Below, in pieces: positions 34,684 through 44,183 of a stretch of 64,000 nucleotides of DNA. The DNA is from an uncultured Rhodospirillales bacterium. Lineage in GTDB: Bacteria; Pseudomonadota; Alphaproteobacteria; Acetobacterales; Acetobacteraceae. The number at the start of each line of letters is the position of its first letter. Position 1 is the stretch's first letter. A model generated the notes under the pieces. The model ran no database searches. It was not told the origin of the DNA and worked only from the letters and a program-made list of their open reading frames with translations. The position numbers and the translations under genes were made by a program. Where the stretch lies: the NCBI GenBank assembly GCA_903835235.1, contig CAILMF010000015.1, positions 397,938-461,937 on the forward strand, in the 5' to 3' direction.

Positions 34684-35079
34684 ATGGCACGCGTCACCGT
34701 CGAGGACTGCATTGTTCAGGTCCCGAACCGCTTCGAACTGGTTCTGCTGGCGGCCCAGCGCGCCCGCAACATCAGCCGCGGCGAGGAACTTACCGTCGAC
34801 CGCGACAACGACAAGAACCCGGTCATCGCCCTGCGCGAGATCGCCGAGCAGACCATTGAGCTGCCGGGCCTGGAGCAGGACCTGATCAAGTCGCTCCAGC
34901 GCGTCTCGGAGCCGGAGCCGGCGGAGGAGGAGGTGCTCGACCTCATCGCCACCGACGAGAACATCTTCGGCGTCATGGATGTCAACGAGGACCTGCCCGC
35001 CGAGGGCCAGGGCTTGGACGACCTCTCGGCCGACGATATCGAGGCGGCGATTGCCGCCGAGCTGGGCGGCAAGCGCTAG
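34684..35079 (+). CDS. rpoZ: DNA-directed RNA polymerase omega subunit
   Basis: The 131-residue protein begins [20 protein letters not shown] and continues [20 protein letters not shown] and [15 protein letters not shown], the conserved omega core that wraps the beta' carboxy end. The acidic tail (about residues 75-131, [12 protein letters not shown]...) is longer than in E. coli and typical of alphaproteobacteria. It precedes the ppGpp synthetase gene by 12 bases, a conserved pairing; omega forms part of the ppGpp site on RNA polymerase. Confidence 0.95.
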   Translation: MARVTVEDCIVQVPNRFELVLLAAQRARNISRGEELTVDRDNDKNPVIALREIAEQTIELPGLEQDLIKSLQRVSEPEPAEEEVLDLIATDENIFGVMDVNEDLPAEGQGLDDLSADDIEAAIAAELGGKR

Positions 35080-35091
35080 GGGCCAAAAGCC

Positions 35092-37392
35092 ATGACAGCG
35101 CGCGACGCCGGGCCTCCTTTCGCCCCGGTGCCGCGCGCACCGGAAGGCGGCGCTGCGGCTCCGACCGTGGTGTCGCCGCCGCCGGGGCTGAGCGAGCTGC
35201 CGGCGCTGATCAAGGCCGTCGCCAGCTACGACCCCAGGGCCGACCTGGACCTGATCGACCGCGCCGGTCGCTTTGCCTGCGAGCAGCATCGCGAGCAGAA
35301 GCGCGACGACGGCACGCCCTACATCACGCACCCCATCGCCGTCGCCCATATCCTGGCGGGATATCGGCTGGACGCGGCTTCCATCGCCACGGCGCTGCTG
35401 CACGATACCGTCGAGGATACCGGCTGCTGCCTCGGTGATATCGAGCAGCGCTTCGGCAAGGATGTTGCCCGGCTGGTCGATGGCGTGACCAAGCTGGCCG
35501 CGATTGAGCTGAAGTCCAAGCAGACCAAGCAGGCGGAAAACCTGCGCAAGCTGGTGCTGGCGCTGTCCGAGGACATCCGCGTCCTGCTGGTAAAGCTGGC
35601 CGACCGGCTGCACAACATGCGCACCCTCGCCGGCGTGCCGCAGCGCGAACGCCGTGCCCGCACCGCCCGCGAGACGCTGGAGATCTTCGCGCCGCTGGCC
35701 GAGCGCATCGGCATGGATGCGCTGAAGAACGAGCTGGAGACGCTGGCCTTCCGCAGCATGAACCCGGAAGCCTGGCAGACCATCGCGGCGCGCCTGACCT
35801 ATCTGCGCGGCCAGGGCGCCGACCTGATCAAGGAAATCGAAGCCGACCTGAAGAAGGTGCTGGCCGCCCATGAAGTTCCGCTGGTGGATGTCATGGGGCG
35901 GGAAAAGTCGCCCTATTCCATCTGGCTCAAGATGCAGAAGAAGAACGTGGCGTTCGAGCAGCTCTCGGATGTCATGGCGTTCCGGATCATTCTGCCGGAG
36001 CGGCAGAAGGGTAACTGCTATTCGGCGCTGGGCGCGGTGCATGACGCGTATCGGGTGGTTCCCGGGCGGTTCAAGGACTACATCAGCACGCCGAAGACCA
36101 ATGGTTATCAGTCCTTGCACACCGGCGTTACTGTGCCGGAGCGGCGGAACGCGAAAATTGAAGTGCAAATCCGCACCCTGGACATGCACGAGGTGGCCGA
36201 GAACGGGGTTGCCGCCCACTGGATCTACAAGCAGGGCACCGATGCGGGGTTGACGCGCAAGCGCTACCCCTGGGTGCGCGCGCTGCTGGATATTCTGGAG
36301 GACGCGGAAGGCCAGCCGCAGGACTTCCTGGAACACACCAAGCTGGAGCTGCACCGCGACCAGGTATTCTGCTTCACGCCCAAGGGCGACCTGATCGAGC
36401 TGCCGCGCGGGGCCACGCCGGTCGACTTCGCCTACGAGGTCCATTCGGTGGTCGGCGATACCTGCGTCGGCGCCAAGGTGAACAGCAAGATCGTGCCGCT
36501 CAGGCACCAGCTGGAAAACGGCGACCAGGTGGAAATCATCACCGCGCGGGGCGGCACGCCCAACCCGGGCTGGGAACGCTTTGTCGTCACCGGCAAGGCG
36601 CGGGCCCGCATCCGCCGCTTCGTCCACGCCAGGCTGAAGGAGGAGCACGAGCAATCCGGCCGCTCCGCCATTGCCAAGGCGTTCCGCCAGGAAGGGCTGG
36701 AGTTCAGCGAAAAGCTGCTGGAGCCTGCGCTGAAGGTGCTGAAGCAATCGCAGCTTGAGGACCTCTACATTGCCGTCGGTGCCGGCACGGTCGGCCCGCG
36801 CGACGTGGTCCATGCCGCGGTACCGGAACTGCGCAGCCCGCCCCGCGCGGTGGACCCCATTGCCCTGGCACGCCCGCGCGGTCGGCTGGGCGCGGGCCCG
36901 TCGCTTTCGCGGCTGGACCGCACCGCGGCCAGGCCGGCGCCGAGCATGCCGATCAGCGGCCTGCTGTCGGGCATGTCGATCCATTATGCCGGCTGCTGCC
37001 ATCCACTGCCGGGCGAGCGGATCGTCGGGATCGTCACCACCGGGAAGGGCGTCACCATCCACGCGACCGAATGCCATACGCTGGCCAGCTTCGCGGCCAC
37101 CCCGGAGCGCTTCCTCGATGTCGATTGGGATGAGACGGCGACGAGCGGGGAGCGGCATGTCGCGCGCGTCAACGTGGTTGTGGAGAATGCGCATTCCGCG
37201 CTTGGTGGCCTGGCGACGGTGGTGGCCAAGCAGGATGGCGTCGTGAGCGGCCTGCGGGTCGTGCGGCGCGATCCCGACGAGGTCGAGGTTGCCGTCGACA
37301 TGGAAGTCAGCGACCTGCGTCACCTCACCACCATCATCGCGGCACTGCGCGCGCATTCGGGCGTCGCCAGGGTGGAGCGGACCCGCTCATGA
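35092..37392 (+). CDS. rsh: Bifunctional (p)ppGpp synthetase/hydrolase
   Basis: 766 residues. The HD hydrolase domain has ITHP (H80) and the intact HDTVED motif (104-109), so ppGpp breakdown is expected. The synthetase domain follows with [20 protein letters not shown] at about 325-345. A TGS domain ([20 protein letters not shown], about 423 on) and a final ACT domain (about 690-766) regulate it. The first 30 residues are a Pro/Ala-rich extension not found in short relatives. Alphaproteobacteria normally have this single Rel/SpoT-type enzyme. The stop overlaps the acpS start as ATGA. Confidence 0.95.
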   Translation: MTARDAGPPFAPVPRAPEGGAAAPTVVSPPPGLSELPALIKAVASYDPRADLDLIDRAGRFACEQHREQKRDDGTPYITHPIAVAHILAGYRLDAASIATALLHDTVEDTGCCLGDIEQRFGKDVARLVDGVTKLAAIELKSKQTKQAENLRKLVLALSEDIRVLLVKLADRLHNMRTLAGVPQRERRARTARETLEIFAPLAERIGMDALKNELETLAFRSMNPEAWQTIAARLTYLRGQGADLIKEIEADLKKVLAAHEVPLVDVMGREKSPYSIWLKMQKKNVAFEQLSDVMAFRIILPERQKGNCYSALGAVHDAYRVVPGRFKDYISTPKTNGYQSLHTGVTVPERRNAKIEVQIRTLDMHEVAENGVAAHWIYKQGTDAGLTRKRYPWVRALLDILEDAEGQPQDFLEHTKLELHRDQVFCFTPKGDLIELPRGATPVDFAYEVHSVVGDTCVGAKVNSKIVPLRHQLENGDQVEIITARGGTPNPGWERFVVTGKARARIRRFVHARLKEEHEQSGRSAIAKAFRQEGLEFSEKLLEPALKVLKQSQLEDLYIAVGAGTVGPRDVVHAAVPELRSPPRAVDPIALARPRGRLGAGPSLSRLDRTAARPAPSMPISGLLSGMSIHYAGCCHPLPGERIVGIVTTGKGVTIHATECHTLASFAATPERFLDVDWDETATSGERHVARVNVVVENAHSALGGLATVVAKQDGVVSGLRVVRRDPDEVEVAVDMEVSDLRHLTTIIAALRAHSGVARVERTRS

Positions 37393-37799
37393 TCCTCGGC
37401 CTCGGCAACGACCTCTGCGATATCAGGCGCATCGAGCAGGTGATGGCCCGCCACGGCGAGCGCTTCATCGAGCGGGTCTTCACCGATGTTGAGCGCGCCA
37501 AGGCGGAACGCCGGACGGAGAAGATCCGGGCGGCGACCTACGCCAAGCGCTTTGCGGCGAAGGAAGCGGCGAGCAAGGCGCTGGGCACCGGGTTTCGCGA
37601 CGGCGTGTTCATGAAGGACCTCGGCGTGGTCAACCTGCGCTCCGGCCAGCCAACCATGGTGATGACCGGCGGCGCCTTGCTGCGCCTGGCCAAGATAACC
37701 CCGGCGGGCATGCGCGCTGTCGTGCACCTGACGATGACCGACGAATACCCCTATGCCAGCGCCATTGTCATGATCAGTGCGGTTCCGGTCGAGGCGTGA
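37389..37799 (+). CDS. acpS: Holo-[acyl-carrier-protein] synthase
   Basis: The 136-residue enzyme moves 4'-phosphopantetheine from CoA to acyl carrier protein. The magnesium-binding motif [20 protein letters not shown] and the second motif [18 protein letters not shown] are intact. It overlaps rsh by 4 bases, so translation is coupled and fatty-acid synthesis and stringent-response genes share a transcript. Confidence 0.95.
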   Translation: MILGLGNDLCDIRRIEQVMARHGERFIERVFTDVERAKAERRTEKIRAATYAKRFAAKEAASKALGTGFRDGVFMKDLGVVNLRSGQPTMVMTGGALLRLAKITPAGMRAVVHLTMTDEYPYASAIVMISAVPVEA

Positions 37800-37847
37800 C
37801 GCGATGGGTGCAGGCGTCCATTCAGGAAGCAATGAGCGGAGGAACAG

Positions 37848-38057
37848 GTGACCAGCGATTACATGCAGCAACAAGCTGAGATGCTGGCCCAGCACCTGCG
37901 CTTGACCGATGGCAAATCTGGCTATGTCGAAGCCTCGGCGGAGGGCTTTGACGTCTTCATCCGCAAGAAGTGGCCGGGCAAGCTGTTGGCGAGTTGGGAT
38001 GGCATGCCGGTGGAGTGGCATTTGAACGTCGGCACGCACAAGGCCGCGCGGCGGTAG
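37848..38057 (+). CDS. Hypothetical 69-residue protein
   Basis: It starts at a GTG with an excellent ggagga ribosome-binding site 6-7 bases upstream. The product (MTSDYMQQQAEMLAQHLRLT ... KKWPGKLLASWDGMPVEWHL) is soluble and mixed-charge with four tryptophans in the last third. No family is recognised. It follows acpS by 48 bases on the same strand and is probably the last gene of the rpoZ operon. Confidence 0.65.
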   Translation: MTSDYMQQQAEMLAQHLRLTDGKSGYVEASAEGFDVFIRKKWPGKLLASWDGMPVEWHLNVGTHKAARR

Positions 38058-38076
38058 AGCGCCGCCAGCCGGCGAC

Positions 38077-38796
38077 CTAGCGACGAAACCGCAGCGCCAT
38101 TCCGCGGGCCTTCCAGCTCTCCTCGATCGCGTCCAGGTCGGTGAAGCCGGAGGGATTGTCCTTCCGGGGCGCGGTCAGCAACCCCGGCGCCCGTTCGCGC
38201 CGCCATATCGAGAGCAAGCGGCGCAGCTCGGTCAAAGGCTCCAGATGGTCATCGACCCGCAGGTCGATATCGGGGAAGTCCTCGGTGGAAATCAGCTTCA
38301 GCGCGGCTGATTGCCGGCCGCGGCGATCGCCTCCGGCGGCCTCGCCGGCGTCGAGCGCGGAGAGGATGCGTTCCGGAAATGGCAGGGGGTCATTGGCCAG
38401 GTAGCAGGCCAGGGTATCCGCGACCACCGCCTCGCCCGCCAGCATGTTGCCGGCGACGCTGACATCCTGCGCCGCGGCGTCGCCGCACCAGTCGACGCAG
38501 TTGCCGCCGGTCCAGGCCGCGGTCCGGCCGTGGCGGTCGACCGCATGGACCTGGCGGATGCCGCGCCCTTCGTCGCCGGCAAGCGCGCCCTGGATGGCAT
38601 CGGCCGGGTGCAGGCCGCGCGCCAGGCCGTCCAGCACCGCCGGGCCAAGATACCTGTTGGTCATCGACTGGGTCGCAACCGCGCCGACGCCGGCCCTGAC
38701 GAAGGGGCAACTGGCCCCGACCGCAAAGGCGCAGGTGGTGATGCCGACAATGAATGATCCGCTCATGGGGTCGCGGGCCAGGATCGACCAGGTCAT
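38077..38796 (-). CDS. DUF1028 family protein (putative Ntn-hydrolase fold)
   Basis: The 239-residue protein starts MTWSILARDPMSGSFIVGIT. Family features are ASCPFVRAGVGAVATQSMTN, GIRQVHAVDRHGRTAAWTGG and SVAGNMLAGEAVVADTLACY. DUF1028 proteins are predicted Ntn-hydrolase-like enzymes often found in peptide or amino-acid-derivative catabolic clusters. The reaction is unknown. It converges on orf69 and is divergent from the Bug binding protein at 38903. Confidence 0.85.
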   Translation of the reverse strand: MTWSILARDPMSGSFIVGITTCAFAVGASCPFVRAGVGAVATQSMTNRYLGPAVLDGLARGLHPADAIQGALAGDEGRGIRQVHAVDRHGRTAAWTGGNCVDWCGDAAAQDVSVAGNMLAGEAVVADTLACYLANDPLPFPERILSALDAGEAAGGDRRGRQSAALKLISTEDFPDIDLRVDDHLEPLTELRRLLSIWRRERAPGLLTAPRKDNPSGFTDLDAIEESWKARGMALRFRR

Positions 38797-38902
38797 GCCG
38801 GCATCTCTCCAATGTCCTCGGATGGAATCGGGACCTGTTGGACGTTGCGCCAAGGTGCCGCTGCGGGCAACTTGTGCCGCGTCGCGCGGGGGAAGAATAC
38901 AC

Positions 38903-39889
38903 ATGGCCATCCATCAGCTGGGCCGTCGGGGCATGCTCGGCGGCGTCCTCGGCCTGGCGTCTCCGGCGCTGTTGGCGCAGCCGGTGTGGCCCGAGCGCGC
39001 GGTGCGCCTGGTGGTGCCCTTCGGTGCCGGTGGCGCTTCCGACACGCTGGCCCGGACCTGCGCCCAGGCCTTCGCGGATGAGATGCCCGGCCATTCGATG
39101 GTGGTGGAAAACCGGGGCGGCGCGGGCGGCACCATCGCCGGTGCCGCGGTGGCCCAGGCCCGGCCGGATGGCTATACCCTGATGCTGGCCGACCTGGGCG
39201 CCAATGCCATTGCGCATGAGATGATGCGCGGGCTGCCCTACGACCCGCCCAATGCCTTCACCCCGATCTGCCACCTGACCAACCTGCCGGTGGTGGTGGT
39301 GGTGAAGCCGGGGCTGCCGGTGCGCACCGCAGCCGAATGGTTCGCCCACGCCAAGGCGCAGGCGGCGACGCCGCTGACCTATGCGCACCCCGGCATTGGC
39401 TACCCCAGCCAGCTGGCGCATGAGCTGATGCTGGAGATGACCGGCACCAAGATGATCCCGGTGAGCTACCGCAGCGGCGCCGAGGTGATGCGCGCGGTGA
39501 TCTCAGGTGAATGCGACTGCGCCATCCCCACGGTGTCCTCCTCGCTGCCCTTCATCCGCGAAGGCAAGGCGCGGCCCATTGCGGTGCTGACCGCCGCGCG
39601 GGTGGCGCAACTGCCGGACACGCCGCCGATGGCCGAGACGCTGCCGGGCTTCCAGGCCAGCGTCTGGAACGGCATCGTCGGGCCTGCGGGCATGGACCCC
39701 GCGCTGGTGGCCCGCATCAACCAGGTCTTCGTTGCGCTGATGCGCCGGCCGGAGGTGGTGGCCCGGGTGCAGACCAGCCAGGCGGCCCAGGTGGTCGCCG
39801 GTACGCCCGCGGAATTCGCCACGCTGATCAAGGCCGAGATCGCCCGCTGGACCCCGCTGATCCGCGCCAACAACCTGCGCGCCGAATAG
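38903..39889 (+). CDS. Bug-family tripartite tricarboxylate transporter binding protein 1
   Basis: 328 residues with a signal peptide (HQLGRRGMLGGVLGLASPAL, cleavage after LLAQ) and the Bug features VRLVVPFGAGGASDTLARTC, VENRGGAGGTIAGAAVAQAR, DGYTLMLADLG and PVSYRSGAEVMRAVISGECD. Bug proteins bind carboxylates in the periplasm for TctAB permeases. No TctA/TctB is encoded nearby. It is followed after 8 bases by a NUDIX hydrolase gene. Confidence 0.9.
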   Translation: MAIHQLGRRGMLGGVLGLASPALLAQPVWPERAVRLVVPFGAGGASDTLARTCAQAFADEMPGHSMVVENRGGAGGTIAGAAVAQARPDGYTLMLADLGANAIAHEMMRGLPYDPPNAFTPICHLTNLPVVVVVKPGLPVRTAAEWFAHAKAQAATPLTYAHPGIGYPSQLAHELMLEMTGTKMIPVSYRSGAEVMRAVISGECDCAIPTVSSSLPFIREGKARPIAVLTAARVAQLPDTPPMAETLPGFQASVWNGIVGPAGMDPALVARINQVFVALMRRPEVVARVQTSQAAQVVAGTPAEFATLIKAEIARWTPLIRANNLRAE

Positions 39890-39897
39890 GAAACGCC

Positions 39898-40698
39898 ATG
39901 AGCGACAAGCCTGACATCATCGCCCGCCCCGCCAGTACCGTATTGCTGATCCGCGACGGTGAGCAGGGGCTGGAAGTGTTCATGGTGGTGCGCAACCGCG
40001 CCATCGACTTTGCTGGCGGCGCCCTGGTCTTCCCCGGCGGTCGGGTGGAGCCGGATGACGTGGCGATTGCGGGCGGCGAGGGGCTGGACGCCTTCCGCGT
40101 GGCCGGCATCCGCGAGACCTTCGAGGAATGCGGCGTGCTGCTGGCCCGCCCGCCGGGGTGCCCGGTGATGATCGGGGCCGAGACGCTGCTGCGGGCGGAG
40201 GACAAGCATCGCGCGGCGATGAACCGCGGCGAGCGCACCCTGTCCGAGCTGCTGGCCGCCGAGCAGTTGCAGCCGGCGGTGGATGCCATGCTGCACTTCG
40301 CCCATTGGGTCACGCCGAAGGGCCGCGCCAAGCGGTTCGACACGCAGTTCTTCCTGGCCGCGGCGCCGCCCGACCAGGCCGCGGTGCATGACGGCAGCGA
40401 GAGCGTGGAGAGCGTGTGGATTCGCCCGGCCGATGCGGTGCGCGAAACCGATGAAGGCCTGCGCACCCTGGTCTTCGCGACCCGCAAGAACCTGGAAAAG
40501 CTGGCGCGCTATGCCACGGTGGCGGAGGCGCTGGAGGCCGTGGCGCAGTACCAGGTGGTGACGGTGATGCCGGAGATGACGAAGACCGCCGACGGCTTCC
40601 GCCTGCATATCCCCGCCGCCGCGGATTACGGCGGGGAGTTCTTCGAGGTGCTGGACAAGCCGGCCATCGGCGAGCGCGATGGGCATCGGTTGAGTTAG
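39898..40698 (+). CDS. NUDIX hydrolase (NUDT19-like)
   Basis: The 266-residue protein has an extended Nudix region: GALVFPGGRVEPDDVAI, then the helix AFRVAGIRETFEECGVLLAR (the REx2Ex2E core), with the usual insert between box parts. Relatives of this length act on CoA or nucleotide derivatives. It is coupled to the Bug gene upstream, and a terminator hairpin follows at 40705. Confidence 0.85.
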   Translation: MSDKPDIIARPASTVLLIRDGEQGLEVFMVVRNRAIDFAGGALVFPGGRVEPDDVAIAGGEGLDAFRVAGIRETFEECGVLLARPPGCPVMIGAETLLRAEDKHRAAMNRGERTLSELLAAEQLQPAVDAMLHFAHWVTPKGRAKRFDTQFFLAAAPPDQAAVHDGSESVESVWIRPADAVRETDEGLRTLVFATRKNLEKLARYATVAEALEAVAQYQVVTVMPEMTKTADGFRLHIPAAADYGGEFFEVLDKPAIGERDGHRLS

Positions 40699-40704
40699 GG
40701 CGAT

Positions 40705-40734
40705 ATCGGCCTGGGCGCGCTTACCCAGGCCGAT
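40705..40734 (+). terminator. Bidirectional terminator hairpin
   Basis: The arms atcggcctggg (40705-40715) and cccaggccgat (40724-40734) form a perfect 11-bp stem with an 8-nt loop between two convergent genes. Confidence 0.7.
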
Positions 40735-40751
40735 TGCGGGCGGCTGGCGCG

Positions 40752-41462
40752 TCAGCAGCCCATCTTGCCGGCCAGGTCCTGGAAGTCGCTGCCGATCCAG
40801 TCCCAGGCCTGGGCTGGCGCCAGGTCGGTGGCCTGGCCGTCGCCGTGCTCGCTCGGGCGGGTGACGAAGGCGGTCTTCAGCCCGCAGGCCCGCGCCGCCG
40901 CCAGGTCGCCGTTATGCGCGGCCACCATGCACAGTTCATCCGGGCGGATCATCAGCACTTCTGCCGTGCGCAGGTAGGTTTCCGGCTGCGGCTTGTAGGA
41001 CTGGGCCACCTCGGCGCCGAGGATGGCGTCCCACGGAATGCCGGCGCGCTTGGCCATGGCGGTCATCAGCGCGATGTTGCCGTTGGACAGCGGCGCGATG
41101 ATGTAGTTCTTCTTCAGCCGGGTCAGGCCGGCCACGGCTTCCGGCCAGGGGTCCAGCTTGCGCCAGGCGTTGTTCCACTCGGCCAGGTCGGCCTCGCCGA
41201 TCTTCGCGGGGTCGCTGCCGAGGTCGCGCAGCAGGCCGTCGAGGTTCTCGCGGTGCAGGATGTCCAGGCGCGTCCAGGGCCGGCGGCCGCTGCGGCATTC
41301 CTCCATGGCCGGCTGGTAGCGGCGGCGCCAGGCATCGGCGAAGGCGTGCGGCGTGGCGTTGACGCCATGCTTCGCCAGGTAGGGCGCGCTTTCCCGCGCC
41401 ACGCTGTTGCGCCAGTCCACCACGGTGCCGAACACGTCAAAGACGCAGGCTTTCACTGACAT
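40752..41462 (-). CDS. HAD superfamily hydrolase, haloacid dehalogenase type II-like
   Basis: The 236-residue protein has HAD motif I CVFDVFGTVVDWR with the nucleophilic Asp, motif II in APLSNGNIALM, the lysine in QSYKPQPETYL and motif IV as MVAAHNGDLAAARACGLKTA. This pattern fits the L-2-haloacid dehalogenase branch. It is the last gene of a three-gene operon (Bug, ICL-family lyase, HAD) with gaps of 10 and 5 bases, so it probably acts on the same imported carboxylate. Dehalogenation itself is not proven by sequence. Confidence 0.85.
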   Translation of the reverse strand: MSVKACVFDVFGTVVDWRNSVARESAPYLAKHGVNATPHAFADAWRRRYQPAMEECRSGRRPWTRLDILHRENLDGLLRDLGSDPAKIGEADLAEWNNAWRKLDPWPEAVAGLTRLKKNYIIAPLSNGNIALMTAMAKRAGIPWDAILGAEVAQSYKPQPETYLRTAEVLMIRPDELCMVAAHNGDLAAARACGLKTAFVTRPSEHGDGQATDLAPAQAWDWIGSDFQDLAGKMGC

Positions 41463-41467
41463 GCCAC

Positions 41468-42331
41468 TCACTCCGGTTGCGCCCACTTCTGCTCGAACTC
41501 CCAGACCTCCGGGAAGCCCATCAACTCGGTCATGCGCTTGAAGCCATAGCCTTCGCCCAGCGCCACGCTGTCGCCGTGCTGCTTCAGGTGGGCGTAGCAC
41601 TTCTCCAGCGCCTGGGCGGCGGCCAGGAAGCCGGTGCCCGGGTAGATCGCGATGGCATAGCCCAGCGCCTTCAGCGTCTCGGCCGGCAGCACCGGGGTGC
41701 GGCCGCCTTCGACCATGTTGGCCAGCAGCGGCTTGTCGATGGCGCGGCCGATCGCCGCCATCTCGGCCTCGCTCTCAGGGCTCTCGATGAAGATGATGTC
41801 GGCGCCGGCCTCGGCGAACATTTTTCCTCGTTTGATCGCTTCGTCCAGGCCCAGCGTGGTGCGGGCGTCGGTGCGGGCGACGATCAGGAAGTTGGGGTCA
41901 ATCCGTGCCTCGGCGGCGACGCGGATCTTCAGCGCGGCTTCCTCGGCGGGGATGACGCGGCGGCCGGGGGTATGGCCGCATTTCTTCGGCATTTCCTGGT
42001 CTTCCAGCTGAATGCCGGAGACGCCCGCGGCCTCATAGCCCAGCACCGTGTGGCGCACGTTCAGCAGGCCGCCATAGCCGGTATCGGCATCGGCGATGAA
42101 CGGGGTCTGGCAGATGCGGGCGAAGGTGGCGACGCGGCTGACCATGTCCGTGTAGGTGCCGATCCCGGCATCGGGCACGCCCAGATGCGACGCCACCGTG
42201 CCGAAGCCGGTCATGTAGAGGCAGTCGAACCCCATGGCATCGGCGACTCTGGCAGAGATGCCGTCGTAGATGCCGGGGGCGACGATGAACTTCTTCGCCG
42301 CGAAGGCGGCCTTGAGGGCGGGTTTGGCCAT
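41468..42331 (-). CDS. Isocitrate lyase/methylisocitrate lyase family protein
   Basis: The 287-residue TIM-barrel protein starts MAKPALKAAFAAKKFIVAPG. It has the metal site FIADADTGYGG and the active-site loop EDQEMPKKCGHTPGRRV. The cysteine in KKCGH is the catalytic base of true lyases and is absent from PEP mutases, so C-C bond cleavage of a 2-hydroxy- or 2-alkyl-malate-like acid is likely. It sits between a Bug binding protein and a HAD protein in one operon. Confidence 0.88.
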   Translation of the reverse strand: MAKPALKAAFAAKKFIVAPGIYDGISARVADAMGFDCLYMTGFGTVASHLGVPDAGIGTYTDMVSRVATFARICQTPFIADADTGYGGLLNVRHTVLGYEAAGVSGIQLEDQEMPKKCGHTPGRRVIPAEEAALKIRVAAEARIDPNFLIVARTDARTTLGLDEAIKRGKMFAEAGADIIFIESPESEAEMAAIGRAIDKPLLANMVEGGRTPVLPAETLKALGYAIAIYPGTGFLAAAQALEKCYAHLKQHGDSVALGEGYGFKRMTELMGFPEVWEFEQKWAQPE

Positions 42332-42341
42332 GCGGGCCTCC

Positions 42342-43301
42342 TTACTGTTGCTTGATGGTGCCAGCCGCCGACGCGGCGGCCCAGATGCCATCTTCGCGCT
42401 GCATCGCCGTCAGCAGGGCGGAGGCGGGGCGAAGGTCGGGCTCGATGCCCATGGCGCCGAGCCTGGTCAGCAGCGCCGCGTCGGTGAAGGCGGCCTGCAG
42501 CACCGTGTACATGCGGTCGCTGATCGCCGCGGGCAGCCCTTTCGGCGCCAGCAGCGCAACCCAGCCGGAGAGGTCGAAATCGGCGATGCCCTGTTCGGTC
42601 ACCGTCAGCACGTCCGGGAAGAAGCTGCTGCGCGTGGCGGTGGAGGCGGCCAGCAGGCGCACCCGGCCGGTCTGCATGTGCGGCATGACGCTGGCGGTGC
42701 TGGTCCAGCCACTGGGCAGGTGGCCGGCGACGATGTCGTTCATCAGCTGGCCGCCGCTGCGATAGGCCACGTCCGGCATTTCAACCTGTGCCCGCCGCGC
42801 CAATTCCTGGCCGATGAACGAAGAAAGGCTCTCGGTGCTGCCGGTGCCGACGCGGCCAGGGTTGCCGCGGGCGTAGTCCAGCATGGCGCGCAGGCTGGGG
42901 TAGGGCGCGGCGATATTGGTCGCGAGCATCATGGTGTTGCGGGTCAGCAGCGCCACCGGGGAGAAGTCGCGGATGGCGTCGTAGGGCATGCTGGGCAGGA
43001 AGTACTTGTTGGCCACATGGGTGCTGACCACGCAGAGCATGGTGTGGCCATCCGCCTCGGCATGGGCCACCGCCTCGCTGCCGACCACCCCGGCGCCGCC
43101 AGCGCGATTTTCCACCACCATCGGCTGCGGCAGCCTGGTCCGCAGCGCCTCCGCCAGGGCGCGGGCCAGCAGGTCCGTCCCGCCGCTGGCGGCGTAGGGC
43201 ACGATGACGCGGATGGGGCGCAGGGGCCAGGCCTGCGCCAGGGCCGACCTGGCCAGCAGCAGGGCGGGCAGCGCCAGGGCATGGCGGCGATACAGGGTCA
43301 T
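42342..43301 (-). CDS. Bug-family binding protein 2
   Basis: The 319-residue protein has a signal peptide (MTLYRRHALALPALLLARSA) and Bug motifs PIRVIVPYAASGGTDLLARA, VENRAGGAGVVGSEAVAH and DVAYRSGGQLMNDIVAGHLP. It is the first gene of the operon with the ICL-family lyase and HAD protein, so it probably captures their carboxylate substrate. No membrane subunits are present. Confidence 0.9.
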   Translation of the reverse strand: MTLYRRHALALPALLLARSALAQAWPLRPIRVIVPYAASGGTDLLARALAEALRTRLPQPMVVENRAGGAGVVGSEAVAHAEADGHTMLCVVSTHVANKYFLPSMPYDAIRDFSPVALLTRNTMMLATNIAAPYPSLRAMLDYARGNPGRVGTGSTESLSSFIGQELARRAQVEMPDVAYRSGGQLMNDIVAGHLPSGWTSTASVMPHMQTGRVRLLAASTATRSSFFPDVLTVTEQGIADFDLSGWVALLAPKGLPAAISDRMYTVLQAAFTDAALLTRLGAMGIEPDLRPASALLTAMQREDGIWAAASAAGTIKQQ

Positions 43302-43392
43302 TGGCGTCCTCCGAGCGCGACTATCGGGCTGCTGCGCGGCGGCGGCAACCGTGCCAATCTGGCGGCCTCGTCCAACCCGGAGGAAAACCCCG

Positions 43393-43797
43393 ATGCCCGA
43401 CGCCAGCGGCCGCCCGGCCACCACCAGCGACCTCGCCGCCATTGAGGCGGTGGTGCAGACCTATTTCGATGGCCTCTATGAAGGCGATGTCGCCAAGCTC
43501 GGCGCCGCCTTCCATCCCTGCGCCCACCTTTACTGGGCCGATGGCAAGGGCGGCGTCGGCGACCTGCCGCGCGAGCAATGGTTGGAGATGGTGCAGTCCC
43601 GCCCCTCGGCGGCCAGCCGCGGCCTGCCTCGCGCCGACAAGATTTTGCTGCTGGACCAGAGCGGGCCGGAGACGGCTTTCGTGAAGGTGAACTGCCAGCT
43701 GCCGCCGCGCTACTTCACCGACTACCTGGTGCTGAACCTGACCAGCGAAGGCTGGCGGATCGTCAGCAAGGTGTATCGCTTCGACACCAGGGAGTGA
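43393..43797 (+). CDS. NTF2-like (lumazine-binding type) protein
   Basis: The 134-residue protein shows the SnoaL/NTF2-like cone fold: DLAAIEAVVQTYFDGLYEGD, KLGAAFHPCAHLYWADGKGG and FVKVNCQLPPRYFTDYLVLN with a terminal GWRIVSKVYRFDTRE. Such proteins are often small hydrolases, isomerases or binding modules. It is divergent from Bug protein 2 and may belong to the same catabolic region. Confidence 0.8.
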   Translation: MPDASGRPATTSDLAAIEAVVQTYFDGLYEGDVAKLGAAFHPCAHLYWADGKGGVGDLPREQWLEMVQSRPSAASRGLPRADKILLLDQSGPETAFVKVNCQLPPRYFTDYLVLNLTSEGWRIVSKVYRFDTRE

Positions 43798-43805
43798 GTT
43801 GATCG

Positions 43806-43829
43806 CCCTCCCCCGCCTGCGGGGGAGGG
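43806..43829 (+). repeat. Left inverted repeat of the DUF559 cassette
   Basis: This 24-bp palindrome (arms ccctcccccgc and gcgggggaggg, loop ct) is the exact reverse complement of the one at 44184-44207. Similarity continues inward for about 13 bases (t/gggtgggggc). It can also form a strong RNA hairpin after the NTF2-like gene. Confidence 0.85.
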
Positions 43830-43847
43830 TTGGGTGGGGGCACCCTG

Positions 43848-44183
43848 ATGCGCCAGACCGACCGCGCCCGTGACCTCCGACGCAACATGACCCCGCCCGA
43901 GCGCTGGCTTTGGCAGGCCCTGCGCGCCCAGCAGTTGGGCGCGAAGTTCCGCCGGCAGCACCCGATTGGCGGCTGCATCGCCGACTTCGCCTGCGTCGAG
44001 GCGCGCCTGGTGCTGGAGGTGGATGGCGCTACGCAAGCAGCCGACGGCACCGACGCCCTGCGTGATGCAGCGCTGCGGAAGGCCGCTTGGCGCGTGCTGC
44101 GGTTCTGGAACAACGAGGTGATGGCCAACCGGGACGGCGTGCTGGCGGTGGTGCGGGCGGCTCTGGCGGAGCCCCCACCCTGA
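43848..44183 (+). CDS. DUF559 protein (Vsr/restriction-endonuclease-like)
   Basis: The 111-residue protein has the DUF559 pattern: NMTPPERWLWQALRAQQLGA, KFRRQHPIGGCIADFACVEA (the D...Q/E-x-K-like nuclease core), LVLEVDGATQAADGTDALRD, and WRVLRFWNNEVMANRDGVL. The fold is related to very-short-patch repair and type II endonucleases, but activity is unproven. The gene is bounded by exact inverted palindromes and has no functional link to its neighbours, so it looks like a small mobile cassette. Confidence 0.88.
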   Translation: MRQTDRARDLRRNMTPPERWLWQALRAQQLGAKFRRQHPIGGCIADFACVEARLVLEVDGATQAADGTDALRDAALRKAAWRVLRFWNNEVMANRDGVLAVVRAALAEPPP

